Assembly (NCBI GenBank): GCA_021396245.1
Contig: WNYE01000007.1
Span: forward strand, 372,001-436,000
Direction: 5' to 3'
DNA: 64,000 nucleotides
Origin: Sporothrix humicola
Lineage: Eukaryota > Ascomycota > Sordariomycetes > Ophiostomatales > Ophiostomataceae
Shown: piece by piece, positions 11,542 to 25,186 of the stretch
Numbering within the stretch: the first letter of the stretch is position 1
How the letters are laid out: each line of letters opens with the position of its first letter
Position numbers and translations under genes: made by a program
Notes under the pieces: model-generated
What the model saw: the letters and a program-made list of their open reading frames with translations, nothing else
What the model was told of the DNA's origin: nothing
The model's database searches: none

Positions 11542-12454
11542 GGTGGGCAGATGCGAATGAGGTCTGAGAAGATGGAGATGGTTGAGATGGAAGATCGAGA
11601 TAGATGCAGTTCGATGATGGGATGAAATGCGTTGAGACGCAATTGATGGTTGAAGTTTGTCGAGGAGGAGAGAAAAGACGGACGGAACACTCGGTCTGCT
11701 GGTCTTCTAGTCAAAGTTTGTACCGGTTGGTGAGAAGAAAACCTAGCCGATCCTTCGTAAGCTTCTGGCTTAGGTGAGGCTGGGAATAGCCAGCAAGAAA
11801 CTGCTGATGCGACGCTGGCCTTGCAAATGAGCTACAGAGTGCGGGAAGGGGCCAATGATGATGCACCTTCCGCTTACGCGCAGGCGTCATGCACTAACTG
11901 GAGCTCCTTCTCAAACAGCTCTTGCAGCTCTTCGTAGTGGAGAAACAAAGCTAAAAACACCCCGCGTTTAGCTGCTCATAGTGCATTTAGGGGCGAAACG
12001 GATAAGCTCTTAGAAGCTATTAGGGCCATTAAGGGCTCTTTTGGCAACCACTTTACGGGTGCTCCACAGTCGCGTGTTGACGCGGGCGAGCTATCGCGGC
12101 AGATGGTGTTTTGTATCTGATCTTCAAAGTTGCACCTGCGTCCTTGTCATCCTGGTTGTAGTTCAGAACTGGTTGTTTTCATCTTCGACTTTTTGCTTCG
12201 TTGATCTTGTTGCCAGCTAGCTTTACCGGTGACAGTCGTTCCTTCCCAATTAGCGACCTATCGACGACATCGACGAGACGCGTCGCTCCTTCCTTGTCAA
12301 CGCGCCGATTGAAAACAACTTCAGACGAATACTCGCTTTCACGCACTTCACTTGCGTCTTCCTCCGAATTTCCTATCCCACGAGGCTTTTAAATCGCAAC
12401 AGTGCCTTCACGCACACCAGAATATCATCTGCATCTACATCCCACACACACACA
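11542..12454. other. Divergent promoter region between DUF92 gene and PC4 gene
   Basis: No supported gene. The PC4-proximal 300 bases are T/C-rich and end in a CACACACA leader just before the start codon. Confidence 0.6.
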
Positions 12455-13011
12455 ATGGCCGACCGCAAGAGAGCACACCCCGATGAGGACGGCAGCGTTG
12501 GCAAGCTGGCCAAGAAGTCGAGCGGCAGCGATGTGGCCTCGTCCAAGGCAAAGAAGAAGGCCAGCTCAGGCTCCGTGCCGCCCAAGGGCCATGACCAGGA
12601 GGGCAACACCTACTGGGAGGTAAGCGGCGAGTATAGACTTGTTTTTATCAGCCCAGCCTCTAACGTTTACAGCTCTCCAAGATGCGCCGGATTGGCATTG
12701 CCCACTTTCGGAGCGCGACGCTGATTAACATTCGCGAGTACTACGACAGCGGCGGCCAGATGCGGCCGGGCAAGAAGGGCATCTCGCTCTCGCTCGACCA
12801 GTACAAGGCCCTGATCCGCGCGATCCCCGACATTAACGCCGAGCTGGCAAAGGACGGCGTGGCCGTCAGCGACGCGGAAGACGACGACGCCGAGGCGGGC
12901 GAGGGGGGAGGAGTGTCGGTGAAGCTGGCAGCGGCCGCGCCGAAAAAGGACAAGGCCAAGGCGGCCAAGAAGTCGAACATCGAGGCGACCTCTGACGAGG
13001 ATTCTAGCTGA
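12455..13011 (+). CDS. PC4/Sub1-type transcriptional coactivator
   Basis: Exons 12455-12619 and 12673-13011, with a 53-nt intron, give 167 residues. The N-terminal 45 residues are Lys/Ser-rich and disordered. The PC4 single-strand DNA-binding fold follows at about 50-110: GNTYWELSKMRRIGIAHFRS, then LINIREYYDSGGQMRPGKKG and ISLSLDQYKALIRAIPDI. This is the arrangement of human PC4 and yeast Sub1 cores. The intron falls inside the first beta-strand, between YWE and LSK. The C-terminal tail is acidic then Lys-rich and ends in TSDEDSS, a likely casein kinase II type site. Known roles of the family are stabilising the RNA polymerase II preinitiation complex and protecting single-stranded DNA. Confidence 0.94.
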
Positions 13012-14185
13012 GCGCTGGATCCTGAATCCCGAGTGTTGAATGGTGTCCTTAAAAAGTACGGCGTACGCAGAGATGTCTTGCCGAGGGAAGGCAGGCAGGC
13101 GTGGAGGCACAGGCCGGGCCAATGCCGGCGTTGCTTCTGATTTTCTGATTTTCAGCCATGTCTCTGGAAGAGCGCAGGACAATTAGTTGCATCCAGACAT
13201 CTATCTGTATTGATTTTGCGCCATATGTGCTTCGATGGTCTTTTTAATGTCTCATTTACATTCTTTTATTTACACGAAATTCACAGCGACTTCCATGAAG
13301 AGGATGCCTTCATCTTGCCCAGTTGCGTCACTAATCGTGTTAACTGACATCCAGCCAGGTCCTGATCTGACATGCATTCAGCCTTTGATCTTTATCTTAT
13401 GGCCGAAGCGGATACGGCCGCACAACTCACTGCGATCCCAACATAACGCCGGCCAGACCGTTCCGATCGGCATCGCATGGTACCTAACAGGCAGCTGTGT
13501 GACATTCTGTACTCTTGCTTGCGTTGACTTCCCATTAACAGGGCATATTTCGAGTTTCTAGGACAAGACCACACCAGCCAATCGCGGAAATACGAGCATA
13601 GTGTCGGGGCCCCTCAAACGACCTGCCAATTACGTTGGGTTGACGTTTTAGCGACACAGCTTAGTGTCAAACGGCACGGGCGGCATAGCTTGATTGATAC
13701 CGATTTACCACGATGCTGCAGCTAGCAAAACTGTGGACGGGGTGTGGGATGCGAATGTTAGCTCTCAAGGCCGAGCAATCACATCATAGCTTATGACTCT
13801 TGGTTGACCCGACTCTGGGGTTTCTTATTTGTTTGTCCCATCTTCTTCTCGGAGCTCTAACTCTCTTCTCCATTTTGTCTTTCCTTTCTCCAATTGTTGC
13901 CCTCTTCTTCTTATCTTCTTGTTCTCAATATCCCTCGGATCATACATCGGCGGCTTACACGCATCCCCCTCACTTGCAATCGTCTTGGCCGACAACACCC
14001 CCACAATTGCCTTCAGCACAACGTACAAGGACGTCATCACAAACCGACAAGTTCACACGAGCGTCTTTCTACTCAAAAAGAAAAAACCATTTCGATTTAA
14101 AAAACGCAACTCACAAATCACGACAGCCAACCGCTTTCTCAGCTCACTTACAATACTCAAAGCACTACCTCGGCACATCGTCACC
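13012..14185. other. Intergenic region
   Basis: No supported gene. The last 400 bases are T/C-rich and lead into an A-rich stretch just upstream of the O-methyltransferase start. The reading frame is open for 119 codons before that start, but its translation is low-complexity and does not resemble the family. Confidence 0.55.
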
Positions 14186-15077
14186 ATGAAGGCCAACGTG
14201 CCCACGCTCTTCCCCAACGTCAAGGTGGCCACGCGCGTCATCGAGTACGCTGCGGCCAAGTCCAGCCTGCTGCCAGAGCCTCTGCTCAAGTACCATGCGG
14301 AAATCCTCCAACTCGAGAAGGCGAATCTGACCATCTCGACCAACCAGGCCCATGCGCTCACCTTCCTGGCTCAACTGGCCGGTGCGCGTCGCGGTATGTC
14401 TCGTCATTAGGAACTATGGCTATTTGTGTTAAAATTTGCACAGCCACTAATGCTTGCTTCTAGTACTCGAGATTGGCGTGTTCCGCGGCTTCTCGTCCAT
14501 GGTCTGGTGAGTTTCCAGCATTAACATGGTTCCCGATCTGCATAACATCACGATACTAACCCAACGTTACAGGTCCCATGCTGTTGGACCAACAGGCAAG
14601 GTGACGGGCCTCGAGTATTCCCCCGAGTACGCGGAGGCTGCCCGCAAGGGATTCGAACAGGTCGGCGTCACCAATGCTGAAGTGATTGTCGGCGACGGCC
14701 TCGAGACGCTGGACACCCTCGACCCGGAAGAGCCGTACGATCTCATCTTCCTCGACGCCCAAAAGTCCGGCTACCCGACCTACCTGCAAAAAATCCTCAA
14801 AAAGTCGCAGCCCGGCGCGGCCCGCCGTCTTCTGCGTCCCGGTGGCCTGATTGTTGCCGACAATGTTTTGCGCCGTGGCCTGGTGGCTGACGACAGCGAC
14901 GACAACCCCGAGGCGGCCAAGGAGGCCGCTCTCATCAACGAGTTCGGAGGCTACCGCACCGACAAGGACCTCGAGTGTCTGCGCGAGTTCAACACGGCCA
15001 TGGCCGAGGATAAGCGCATCGACGCCTGGCTGGTGCCGCTGTACGACGGTCTCGGCCTTGGCCGTCTGCTGGATTGA
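14186..15077 (+). CDS. Class I SAM-dependent O-methyltransferase, caffeoyl-CoA OMT-like
   Basis: Exons 14186-14393, 14464-14506 and 14573-15077 give 251 residues. The middle exon is only 43 nt and encodes the SAM-binding motif I, VLEIGVFRGFSSMVW. The introns have GTATGT and GTGAGT donors and the second has a perfect TACTAAC branch box. Further family marks are GLEYSPEYAEAARKGF (motif II region), YDLIFLDAQKSGY (metal-binding Asp) and LRPGGLIVADNVLRRG (Asp-Asn pair of cation-dependent O-methyltransferases). Fungal members methylate catechol-type phenols. The actual substrate is not visible. It stands alone between unrelated genes, so there is no cluster context. A 30-residue insertion (VADDSDDNPEAAKEAALINE) follows the DN motif, near the usual position of the loop that varies with substrate. 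Confidence 0.93.
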
Positions 15078-18000
15078 GGCGTGAGTGAGACGCCAGTAGG
15101 ACGTCAGAACTCGGCGTGAGAACTCAGCTTGGACAGTGAGTTGGCTCTTGGCATCTGGATGAAGTCGGACAAGAGGACGATCTGCTGTGAAAGTGGAAGA
15201 GGGTCTCAAATGGAAGCATCCTACGGGCCCTCCGTCTATCCAACTTGGTACTTGCATAGATGCGAAGAATGAATTGATGAATTTAGCAGTGCATACACAA
15301 CCACGGCAGAAAGCCGCCGGGCGATTGGTGCTTCTCTCTACTTGTTTCTTTCTATATGCCCCGTAGTGAAGCGTTACGTGGTATGTCATACAGATGAAGC
15401 GCGTAATTGCGAGATACAACGTGCACTGACACACAAGCACACAATCACGAGCATATACCGGAAGCAACGTATGCCGCGTGGGCAGCCTCCACGTTAGTCG
15501 TCCATATTTGTGTGCGCCGCTTCACATTTTTGCTGTAACAAAGTCCTATTTTTAAGGATATCCTTGAGCTTGCTCCGACAGATTTTTCCTTCATTGTTCC
15601 CACACGCTACTAGAAACGGACACAAAGCGGTTAACGGCCGCGTCCCGTTGCATACAAACACCTTGTACGTTGGTACTGACCGACATTTTGTTATGGTGCT
15701 TTCCCGTCCAGTTGTTATTGGTAAATTGTACTTCATATTGGTAGATGCAGACAGTCTCTCCCGCATATAACAAGTACACCTCTCTTTCATGCTTGATGAG
15801 TTACATTTGTGTAGCCAACGTACGAAGAGTTATCATCATATCCTAGGTTCTTGGGCGGTTGGCATTTGTCAGTTACTCCATGTTACCTTATGTTATATTA
15901 TGTTATTTTTGAAAATACTCATCATGATCTTCCTTTTCGGGTCTCCTATTTTCTACATAGGAGGCCTATGACAAGTGCTGGTCATCGAATCTCCGTCCCG
16001 TCTTCCTCGTCCGATGTTTTCGTCGGGGGCAGTCCGAATATCACCATTACTGTAGACCAAAAGTAGAAGCGCCATCCGTAAAGAATGCCTCGTCGGCGTC
16101 ATTCCGGTATTCTTTGCTTCTCTGCTTCCTCTCATTCCTTCTCTTTCTTTTCGTGCCAGGTGGCGGAGTATCCGGTCTGCAGGAAGCCGTGATTACACCG
16201 TGGCATGGCCGTCCAATGGCGGCCAGCCGATGCTATGCAGAAGCAACAATGGGACGAAAAGGAAGAGGCAGGAGAAGAAAATAACAGAATAGAGTGGCAA
16301 ATATGCCGAAAGATCCCTCTGTGGTGTTACACTACTCCGCAAAACAGTCCCGGCTTCGTGCAGAGGGGCATGCGTTGTCAATATCTCACCGTAGGACAGA
16401 CGAGGCACACAGCCGGAGGTGGTTCAATATCGTATGATGAAAATCGATGGATAGATATGGAAGCTGTGCTATGCTAGAATTAAACATGGAGCTTCTTCTA
16501 TGATATGTTTGCTTTGGATGTTTGGTAATGTTGAATATTTAATATTTATATCCAAAAAAAAAAAAAATTCCTACTTTTGTGCGTAATTTTTTGGCTATTT
16601 AATTATTATTTTCTACAGAAAACAGTCAACATAAAAAAGTAACATTTTTTTTATAAACATATCTTGCGAGTCCAATTGTATCCCAATGTCTTTGAGGATT
16701 ACATCTATCGCGACATAATCATACCAAACCAAAGCCAACAGGGACCAAGGCTTCCTGCATCGGACCTATTTTCCAACGTTGACCACACTTGGCGTACCTT
16801 GCACATTTCTATTACAAGGAGAGTGGGATATTGTGTTGCAGAAAAGGCGCGTGCTGATTTGATGCCGTGTAGAATGGCATGAACAAAAAGAAGAAAGCAA
16901 ATGATATCACTCAGACAGAATGGCAGCTGAACATCATCGTGAGATTGGGATGGGCGTTCAGCCTCGAGATATTCAGCTGCCAGTCTACCAACCACACCGA
17001 CGCTTTCTATCCCCCAAAAGCCCTGTATCAAATAGTATTATGATAAGACATAGGATAAAAAGACACGCATGCCATCATCTTGGGCATTGGCTACATCCCG
17101 AACCATATATCAACAGAATAGGACGAGGGATCTTTTTCAAGCACGCCAATGGAGACGACCAAACATTCATGGCTTGTCACCAAGATAGTTCAAGCACTGG
17201 CCCGACCGTCGGCGCCGGATCTGTTCTCCGTAGCTACCACTTGTGTTGCAAAGGAGGATGGAATTGACCGTGCTCGCAGTATATGTGCAGCCTACGACGT
17301 ACATGTTGACAGTTGTTATGTCTTCGACTCTTCATAAAAGTGCGTGCATGATGGCCAGTGCTGTGTGAATAGCTATCCTACCCAAATGGTTGCATCTGGC
17401 ATAAAATGTGCTGGCAAACTGGACGCGAAAAGAACCAAACAATAACAGAAGAGGACCACTCAGAGGACTTGCTTGCCCCTGCATATGCACCAGGGGTGTT
17501 TTTCTTTTCTTTTTCTCTTTCTCTTGCCTTTTTGCCTGATTTTATTATGGAGAAACGGAGGTGGCCTTGGATGTGACCAAAAGTAACCAAGACTTTGTGA
17601 GATACAAGCTTCTTCGCCTGTGCCTTTCGCTACAGACCATGTATCTTTCTGCTGGCAAAGACTCAGAGAGACTCAATGGCACTTGGAGGTTGCATTTCTT
17701 ATGGGTACATTGTGCACCCTGCTCCGTTCTCACGTTGTTTTTTAGTCTCTGATGTCTCTCGATGTCTCTCTCGTTTCTTCACCGGACGCGCGATGCTACA
17801 CTGACTAGCCCTTCTGTTGACCCTGCAGGACAGGGGAAGAGAGGGCAAAAAAACGTGGGCGACGGAGCAGAGCCGGACTTGGAGCCCGCAATAGCTAGTC
17901 TTGGGGGCCGTTGTTTTGCTGTTTACAAGAGTGGTACAAAGCACATCCAATTGCCTCACAAAACCCATCCACAGAAAAACTCACAAGCCGCGCAGGTGGA

Positions 18001-21000
18001 ACAGAACATCTGCACAATGCATCCAACGGCCGGTTTCAACTGCGGTGGAGTATGGCGGATCTCGGGAGGAGAATACTCAGAACGTATTCAAAGAGAATAG
18101 TGTGCACAGTGGAAGGCAGAGGCCGCATGCCAAGATGTTCAGCCTGTGAAAGACCATGTCAAAGAGATTCAGTGGGCATAAAAAAAAAGTCGGTCTCCTG
18201 CAGGTCTCAGTTGCAAAGAGGCAGAAAAGGGTAGAAAAGGGCAAGAAAGGGCAGCAATCTGCGCGCGCTGCCCGACAAAATGAAATGATAGTCCATGGCT
18301 GCAGCATGCAGCCTACCCGGCCCTCTTTCCCGTCATTACGGGAAAGCGATAGACAGGACATGTAGAAAGTACATTAGTCGAAAGGATGAAAAGATGAGGC
18401 AAAGGGGCGAAACAAGCAGCCTGCGTAGAATAATTCCACAGAACAAAAGCCAGACATGCAGCTATTAGTTGGGATGCAGCCTTTGGGAAGGAAATATACG
18501 ATCTAGAAGGGCCGTTGTCATTTTGAAACGAGACAATTTGGGATGCAGTTCGGATGATATGAACAGTAAACGGTTTGCCAAAATAAATAATTATCTGACG
18601 GCATAATACAGAATACATGGCAACACTTAATGTCAGAATACTTGGACAACCTGGCATTACCATTACCTGTCGATCGTTGGTCATCTGAGGCCGAGCCACG
18701 AGAGGTTTAAGTCAGGCAGTACGTATTTGACTGACAGGCGCTCGATTTTGTCTGACTTTATTTGCGATTTAGCCATGATTGATTGATCGCCAACTTTTTT
18801 GCTTCGCCGAGGCCCCCTTCCCATTTCTTCCATCTATTCCATGTCTTCCACGCGTCTTCCATCGCCCAGTCTTTTTGTCTTTGCGAAACGAGAGAAATGC
18901 TCCGTGTTCTTCGGTTCTTATTTTAGTTTTCTGGGTTTTGCGTCCTTCAAGAAGAGAGTTTGCCCAAGAATTCCCTGCCAGCAGCCAACCCCTCCATCTG
19001 TTCTCAAACACATTCCTCTTCCTCTCCGTATTCGTAAACCACTGTTTCAAACCCCTCCTCAATACGCCATGGAAAGAGCGCGTGGCGAGGACGATCGCAG
19101 AGGCAAAAGGAGTCTGAGCAACCTGGCGGGGGACGTTCGTCCAGGATGAGTGCGATCTTGCAAGGTTCTGAAGGAGACTGTTGTTTCCAGCGCAAAGCAC
19201 TGGTTTCTGGGCATCTGGGCACTATCTGGGCAGGACATCCTTTCTAAAATTCTGGGCACCCGGGCACTTTCCTCTCAGGGCAATTGCTTCGCAACAAAAG
19301 CAGAAAGCAATGAAAATAGAAAAGACAAACACGGAGCCAATTACTGGTTCTCAGTGCCTCTCAACTGGGGGCCTTTTTGGAGAGGCTCCTCCCGGATCGA
19401 CATGGGCTTCCCACAATGAGTTAATACCGTTTACCGTTTGGGACGCACCGTGGCAGAAATAGATAAAAGATCGCGAAATTCACGAGGCTGGGAGGGCAAG
19501 GAGGAGTGCGAAGTACAAAGCACAAAGTATTTGTACAGCACGGCATCACCGGCCGATCGTCAGGGAGAGAAAGCGTTGAACGTTGGGAACCTGCGTCTTC
19601 TAGGCCTTGTTGTCAATGTGTCAAAATTATTTTCCGTAGTTTCTTTTCGAGTTTGGCACTGACAGGTGCTGTGCTGTCTTGTCAACACTTGTCAACAGAA
19701 AAAGAAAAGAAAAGAAAAATGCACGGAGAAAGTGCACGTATCTTGGGTGGGGAAGCAAGACAGAAAACAAAATCTGTGCTTGTTTGGTCGTGTCGACAGG
19801 ACACGGGCTTCATGTTCATGACATCCGCTCGGGCCTTTGACACGGCCGTCGGCAGACGACAACGCATCGCTTCCCTTTGTCTCTCTAGGACGTATAAGTA
19901 CATATATATTCTCTCTGACGGCGACAGTCCTTTCTCTTTTCGACAGCGTCGAATGCTCGTTGGCTCACAGTTCCATTCTGATCGTCATTGCCGACAGCCA
20001 ATGGCACGTTCTCATGCAGGAAAGCTGTACAGCAGAGTGCAGACTACGTCTGTCTGTTGGCACGATGAGTCTGAGCGGGCGGCATGTGCACAGAAAAACG
20101 ACACGAAAAGTCTGTGCAGAAGAAGAGTGTACTGTGCATATGTATTTTGCAGAATAAAATCAAAAGAACGAAGAAAGATGCTATATACCAAAGGACAAGC
20201 CGGCATTTCTCTCATCTAAGCTGCCGGCACCGAATATCAAAGACAGGGCCACAGAACTATTGGGAAAGATTGGAAAAGATTGGTAAAATGTGAACACACT
20301 CGCTCTGTGGCAGGCATATTTTGTATATCACAGAGGCACGAATTCTTCAAAAGAAAAAGTCGGGGAAGGCACAAACTCAAATATTGGCCACGGCCCGTCT
20401 GCAAGGAGATCCTGTGCTACCACGCCGACAGGGAACACCCTTCCAGAAGAAAGGAACATTGAGCAAGAATGGGCAAGAATGGAAAGCCCGCGGCATCGAG
20501 TGCGCCCAAAATTGTCCAAGCATCGTCCAAGCACAACTGTCCAAGTTTGACCAAATGTGACTGGTCTCGTAATACGGCATGGCATGGCGTCGTGACCAAG
20601 AAGATGGGGGTTCCAGCGCCATGAACGCCTGTCCCGGCCGCACTGTGACGAACCAGCCTCTTTTTATTTTAGGTGCGGATGTTTGGACGCTTTCTTTACG
20701 ATAGTGTTAGTGTTGATGATCTGTGCACGACGCCAACGTGAGCGAGATTTCTTCATTTCTTCAAGAACTAGTTGTCTTCACGCCATCACCAGATGCAGAA
20801 TGGCTGACCGAAGCAGCCGTAATTAATCTCGGAAGCTGTTGAGGAGTCAAGATACCGAGTAGACAAAATATGAAAAGGTTTCGCGAGAAATGTCGTACAT
20901 ATACTCATATCCTATCTGACAGGAAAAGGATTCATATAAGCAGGACAAGATAATAGAGATGGATAACACAAGAACACATATCCACCCTTGTCACATCGTG

Positions 21001-22250
21001 CTTTTCGAAAAGCGGAACGGCTTGCGATGTTATTTTCCCCATACGACGAAGCTTGCCCGACCCTGGTCTCAGCAAACGACGAGGGGAATATCAAGCCTCA
21101 TATCAAGATGGGGCTCGATGGAGATGGGATTCTCAGCACTTGCTCTGAAAGGAAAACTCGTGGAATGACTGTCTCCGTCTGTGCTGCCATCACGACACAA
21201 TATTGCTTATTCCCCCAAGAGCCCAAGAACTGCCCCAACGATCGCCATCATCGCCCACAATCCTTTCCTTTCTGGCCGACACCGACTCTCATCTCTCTCC
21301 GTCTTAAAATCGTAAAATCCCAAGTTGACGTGCTTCCAGCTGAACCGGCCCGGCCTCGTAATCGAAACCCCTGGAGCGATGTGCACCGATGAGCGCCGTC
21401 GCGGCGTGGCATTCCAAAAACAGGAAAACGACAGGCAATCCGACGGGCCAAACCCAGCAAATTCAGTGCGCGCACGGCGACATGCGCCATCTTCTTTTTT
21501 TTGCCTCCCACTTTTGTGTGTCTCTTTTGGTGCTCTTTCTGTGTCACTCATTTGCTGCCTCTTTCTTGTTTTCTAGCCTTTCGACCACATCTTAGCATCG
21601 TGCCTTCCATCTCCACTACCCCTGTTTTTAGTTGATTCTAGCACGTCTTTTGCTTTTAGCTATTTGTGTTAGTGCTGTCATTTTAGCGGCCATCTTGCTA
21701 GCCTTCCCATCGGCGCCCAGCCAATTTATTCTACGAACCATCGTCTGCTTTTGGCTTGCGCCAGGCGGGTCGTGTTTTTCCTCTGCGACTTTTTTGTTTC
21801 TTTTTTCGTAGCTGTGTCCCAGATGCGCCCCGTTTTGCCGCTTCTGCATTCCGATTGCCTTTGCGCCTGCGATTCTCCTTCTTGCCATGCTGAATTTGCG
21901 TGATTTCCATTCCTGGAAGCTTCAGTGACAACTGTGAATACTGTGTAAATATCATCACCAGCGCCACCACTATGTTTGCACATGCCTCCGGAGCGGTGGT
22001 CACTCTTTCCATCGTCGTGCAGCTTCACCACTCGCACTTACCTCTTTAGGACACCCATTGGTGCCACAAAAAGCGACCCTGGTCCTCGCTGCCCATAGCC
22101 CTTTCCCTCCTCGGTCGAGGCTAATCTGAAAAGGCAGATTGTCCTCTCCAAACTGTCTTGACAGGGGAGGCTCGTGCCCCTGCACTGTCGGCCGCTCTTG
22201 CCTTCCCCGAATATGCGTGCCTGCTGCCCACTACCCGCCTCGCCCACCTC
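15078..22250. other. 7 kb of gene-poor sequence
   Basis: I can support no gene here. Open frames up to 237 codons exist (for example 19506-20219) but are cysteine- and basic-rich, show no domain, lack splice-consistent continuation and have no third-position GC bias. Local features: an AT-rich block at about 16490-16670 with a 14-A run (16554-16567), imperfect CTGGGCA repeats near 19203-19267 and imperfect GTCCAAG repeats near 20513-20546. Confidence 0.5.
16490..16670. repeat. AT-rich low-complexity block
   Basis: About 180 bases dominated by A and T, including 14 consecutive A at 16554-16567 and an 8-T run near 16647. It stands out from its GC-balanced surroundings. No mobile-element ends or target duplications are seen. 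Confidence 0.6.
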
Positions 22251-25186
22251 TCCAAGAACGCATCAGAACCTTTCTGAGAAGGAACTGTCGTGGGATTTGC
22301 TCCCTGTAAAAAAGTATCCTCCGCACCTTACCACCTCACCATACTGGATCGCACCTGCACCTTTTGGTTCCGAGTCCCTGAGTTTCTCCTCAGCTGTCTT
22401 TCACTTGTCTCTCAGTCCCCGTGGCTTTTCGCCCCCCCTTTTCTCAATCGTTCTTGCCAATTGAGTGTCTGTTCCTGCCCCATCTTACAGACTAGTGCCC
22501 TGCACGCGAGCCCCACTCTGCACTCCATCTCCTTTTCCCATCTTGAACCTTTTGGCTTTCCCCTATTCCACTCCCCATTTTTTTGCGCTCACGTCGCATG
22601 CTGGGCCCAGCTCTCCTTTTCCCATGCCACCACGCGAAACAATGAACTCGATAGAGAAGAAACGCTGTCGCATTTTGTTTTCCCTGTTCCTCTTTGCTTC
22701 TGGCTGTTGTCGAACGAGTTCAGAGACGAAAAGAGTTCCGGATCCACGACCGCCTGCTCGAATTTTTGTCTCTTTTTGTCTTTTGACCACTTCTTCCTTT
22801 TCCTCGATTTTCGTTGCTTTTTCGTCTTCTCTTTTCCCTCCCCTTCCTCTCTCCTATCCTTTTCTTCCTCTTTCTGATCCTCTTTTGCCTTCTTTGTCTC
22901 GTCCCCCTTCTCTCTGGCGAACGGGAAGCAAGCACGCTGTCTCACCTGCACCTGTTGTCTCACTTTCTCTCCTACGCCTCGCCCGTTTCTTCGCACCCTC
23001 ACCCTGTCAGTGTCTCTCTTTTTTCGGCCTCTTTTTTTCTTCGTCGTCTCTTTGCCGTTTTCTTCGTCGCCCTCTTTTTTTTCTTTACGACGTGCTGCCA
23101 TCTTTACCATCTTCGACCTATCTCGCATATCTCGCCCACTTTTTTGCACCCAAACTCGTCTTCATCCCATCAGATTGTCGGCCGAATCCCCCATTCAAAA
23201 AGTAAGAGGCCCCAGTTCGCCCACCTACCGAACGCGGCGAAGATCGTCGAGTCCCTTCAGCTCCCCAGTCACAGATTCGGGCCATTGCCATCCATACACA
23301 CGCTGGGAAAGGAAAAATACTCACGAAGACGACATCAAAAGTAGCTTCCTTCCCGCCACCCCCGTCAATCGAGATCTTTTTTCACCTTCCTTTCCTCTCC
23401 ACGACGTGCCTTGGTGTTTCCCGGGAAGGCTTTCCTTTTGCATCCTCCGACACTCGATATTCAATATTCGACGTTCGTCCTCTCCTTCTCCGAATTGTTT
23501 GCTGGTCGACAATGCGCCTGGCTTCACGATAGCTGCAGACCGATCCGGTACGTATTTAGCATCTTGGACTTTTGCTATTGTTGTTTGCTTGCCCATTCGT
23601 TTTATTGCCCTTTCAATGCGCCCTTGTCTTTGTCTTTGTCCTGCCCTGCCACTTGTTCCGCCAACATGCACACATACCCGTCCGCATGCTCTTTGTCCCT
23701 TCCTCTTTCGTCTGGGACGTCTGGACACACTGTTTGCTGGCCTGTTTGTTGTTGATTTGCTTGCGACATTCTGCGTTTTCCCGTCGTCGTCGCCGCCGCC
23801 TCTCACAGTTGAACGGGATATCCGCTGGCACGATGCAGACAACCCTTGCCGCTGGACAAATGCTGTGTACCCTCTGGGCATTGCAGTCATTTTTGAAGAA
23901 AAGCCGGGAATCGACGAATCAAGGCATAGCGCAGTGCGGGAGAAGTCAGGAAGACAAGCATCAGGACGAAGCACAAACGTCGTTCCAACCGCTTTCGTTC
24001 CTCTCCCATTGAATTCGCATTCAACCTATTTTGGTGTGCGACCAGCCTGGCCAAGCATTCTCTGGACACGACCTGCACATGTCGAGAGCACCAGGCATTT
24101 TCAACATGCAGGGCAACTTGGATTTTGCGTGTTTGAAGTTCCCAAGTAATTGCCTGCCACACCAGCTATTACTGCAGACACTGGCTGCATTGCATTTTGT
24201 TCAGCGCACAAGCCTCGTCTATTGGCTGCCAATTTGCATCTGATCGCCATTTTATTCCTCCGCAACCCATGGAACCCATCTCACCCAGTTCAATTTTCCC
24301 TGGCGATCAATGACACCCGCTGTGCTTTCCCCTCTGCCTTCAATTTCTCTATTCTCCTTTCTCCGCATAAACAGTGTTTGCAAGAGTTACCCGTTCCTGG
24401 CGGATCATACATCGCGGTCTATTTTGCCATCTGCTTTCTAGAACCCGCCGTTTCAGCCTCTATGATTTTTCTCTCCTTCCTTTCCTTACTTCTTCACTTC
24501 CTTTACAATCTTTCCGGCCCATCTATTCTATATTGCAGATACTAATTGTGTGTGTGCAGCCCGCAGCCTCCCGACTGCCTCGTCCGCTTCTTTTCTTTTT
24601 CAGCCAGAAGAATCGACGATTTTCAGCAACAAATAGACAAACGAAAAACAGGCACACGACTACTACAATTGGCCCTTCCCAACTACTGAGCCAATTTCGT
24701 CCCGCCTCGATCCCATTTTCATATTCTCCTTTTATTAGCCTTGCTCTCGTGCGACCTGTTCCCCCTCTTTTCTCGCACTCTCTCGTCTTCTACTCCAATC
24801 CATCATCTCCGAGCCGCAAGCCACCGCCCGCCAAAGACACTCCTCACCACACGCTGTCCTACCATCAACTCTTGTCCTACCATCAGCGGAGCTGACTGGT
24901 CCACCGCCTCGAGAAGGAACACAACCTAGTCTTCTTTGCCTTGCACGAGAAATTCGACGGAACAGGAAAAGGGAAAGAAGCACGAAATTGACACGGAAAT
25001 TCGACAGGGAGGGCTTGCAGTTTTGCAGTCTTCAAGAAAAAAGTCGACGGCAAGCGCGCGGAGCTGAGCGGCCTAGGAAGCACTGCATTTCTGGCTGTAT
25101 TCACCCCTGCCTTGTTGAATTTGCTTCCCCCTCGCGCCAATAACCCATTACACGGCACGGGTTTCTTTCTTTTTTTAAACGACACA
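22251..25186 (+). other. Pyrimidine-rich long leader or promoter region
   Basis: For about 2.9 kb the + strand is dominated by C and T, ending at the start codon of the large gene at 25187. Stop codons all contain purines, so such DNA gives long open frames by chance (22465-23205 and 23010-24149), with translations made of Ser, Phe, Leu and Pro. I read it as promoter plus long 5' leader, possibly with leader introns and upstream frames, not as protein genes. Confidence 0.5.

Noticed and set aside
19506..20219. 237-codon plus-strand frame in the gene-poor gap
   Set aside because: No recognisable domain, atypical Cys/Arg content, no codon bias like the neighbouring genes and no splice-supported partners.
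22465..24149. Two long overlapping plus-strand frames (246 and 379 codons) in the pyrimidine tract
   Set aside because: C/T-rich DNA rarely forms stop codons, so long frames are expected by chance. The products are Ser/Phe/Leu/Pro-rich without domains.
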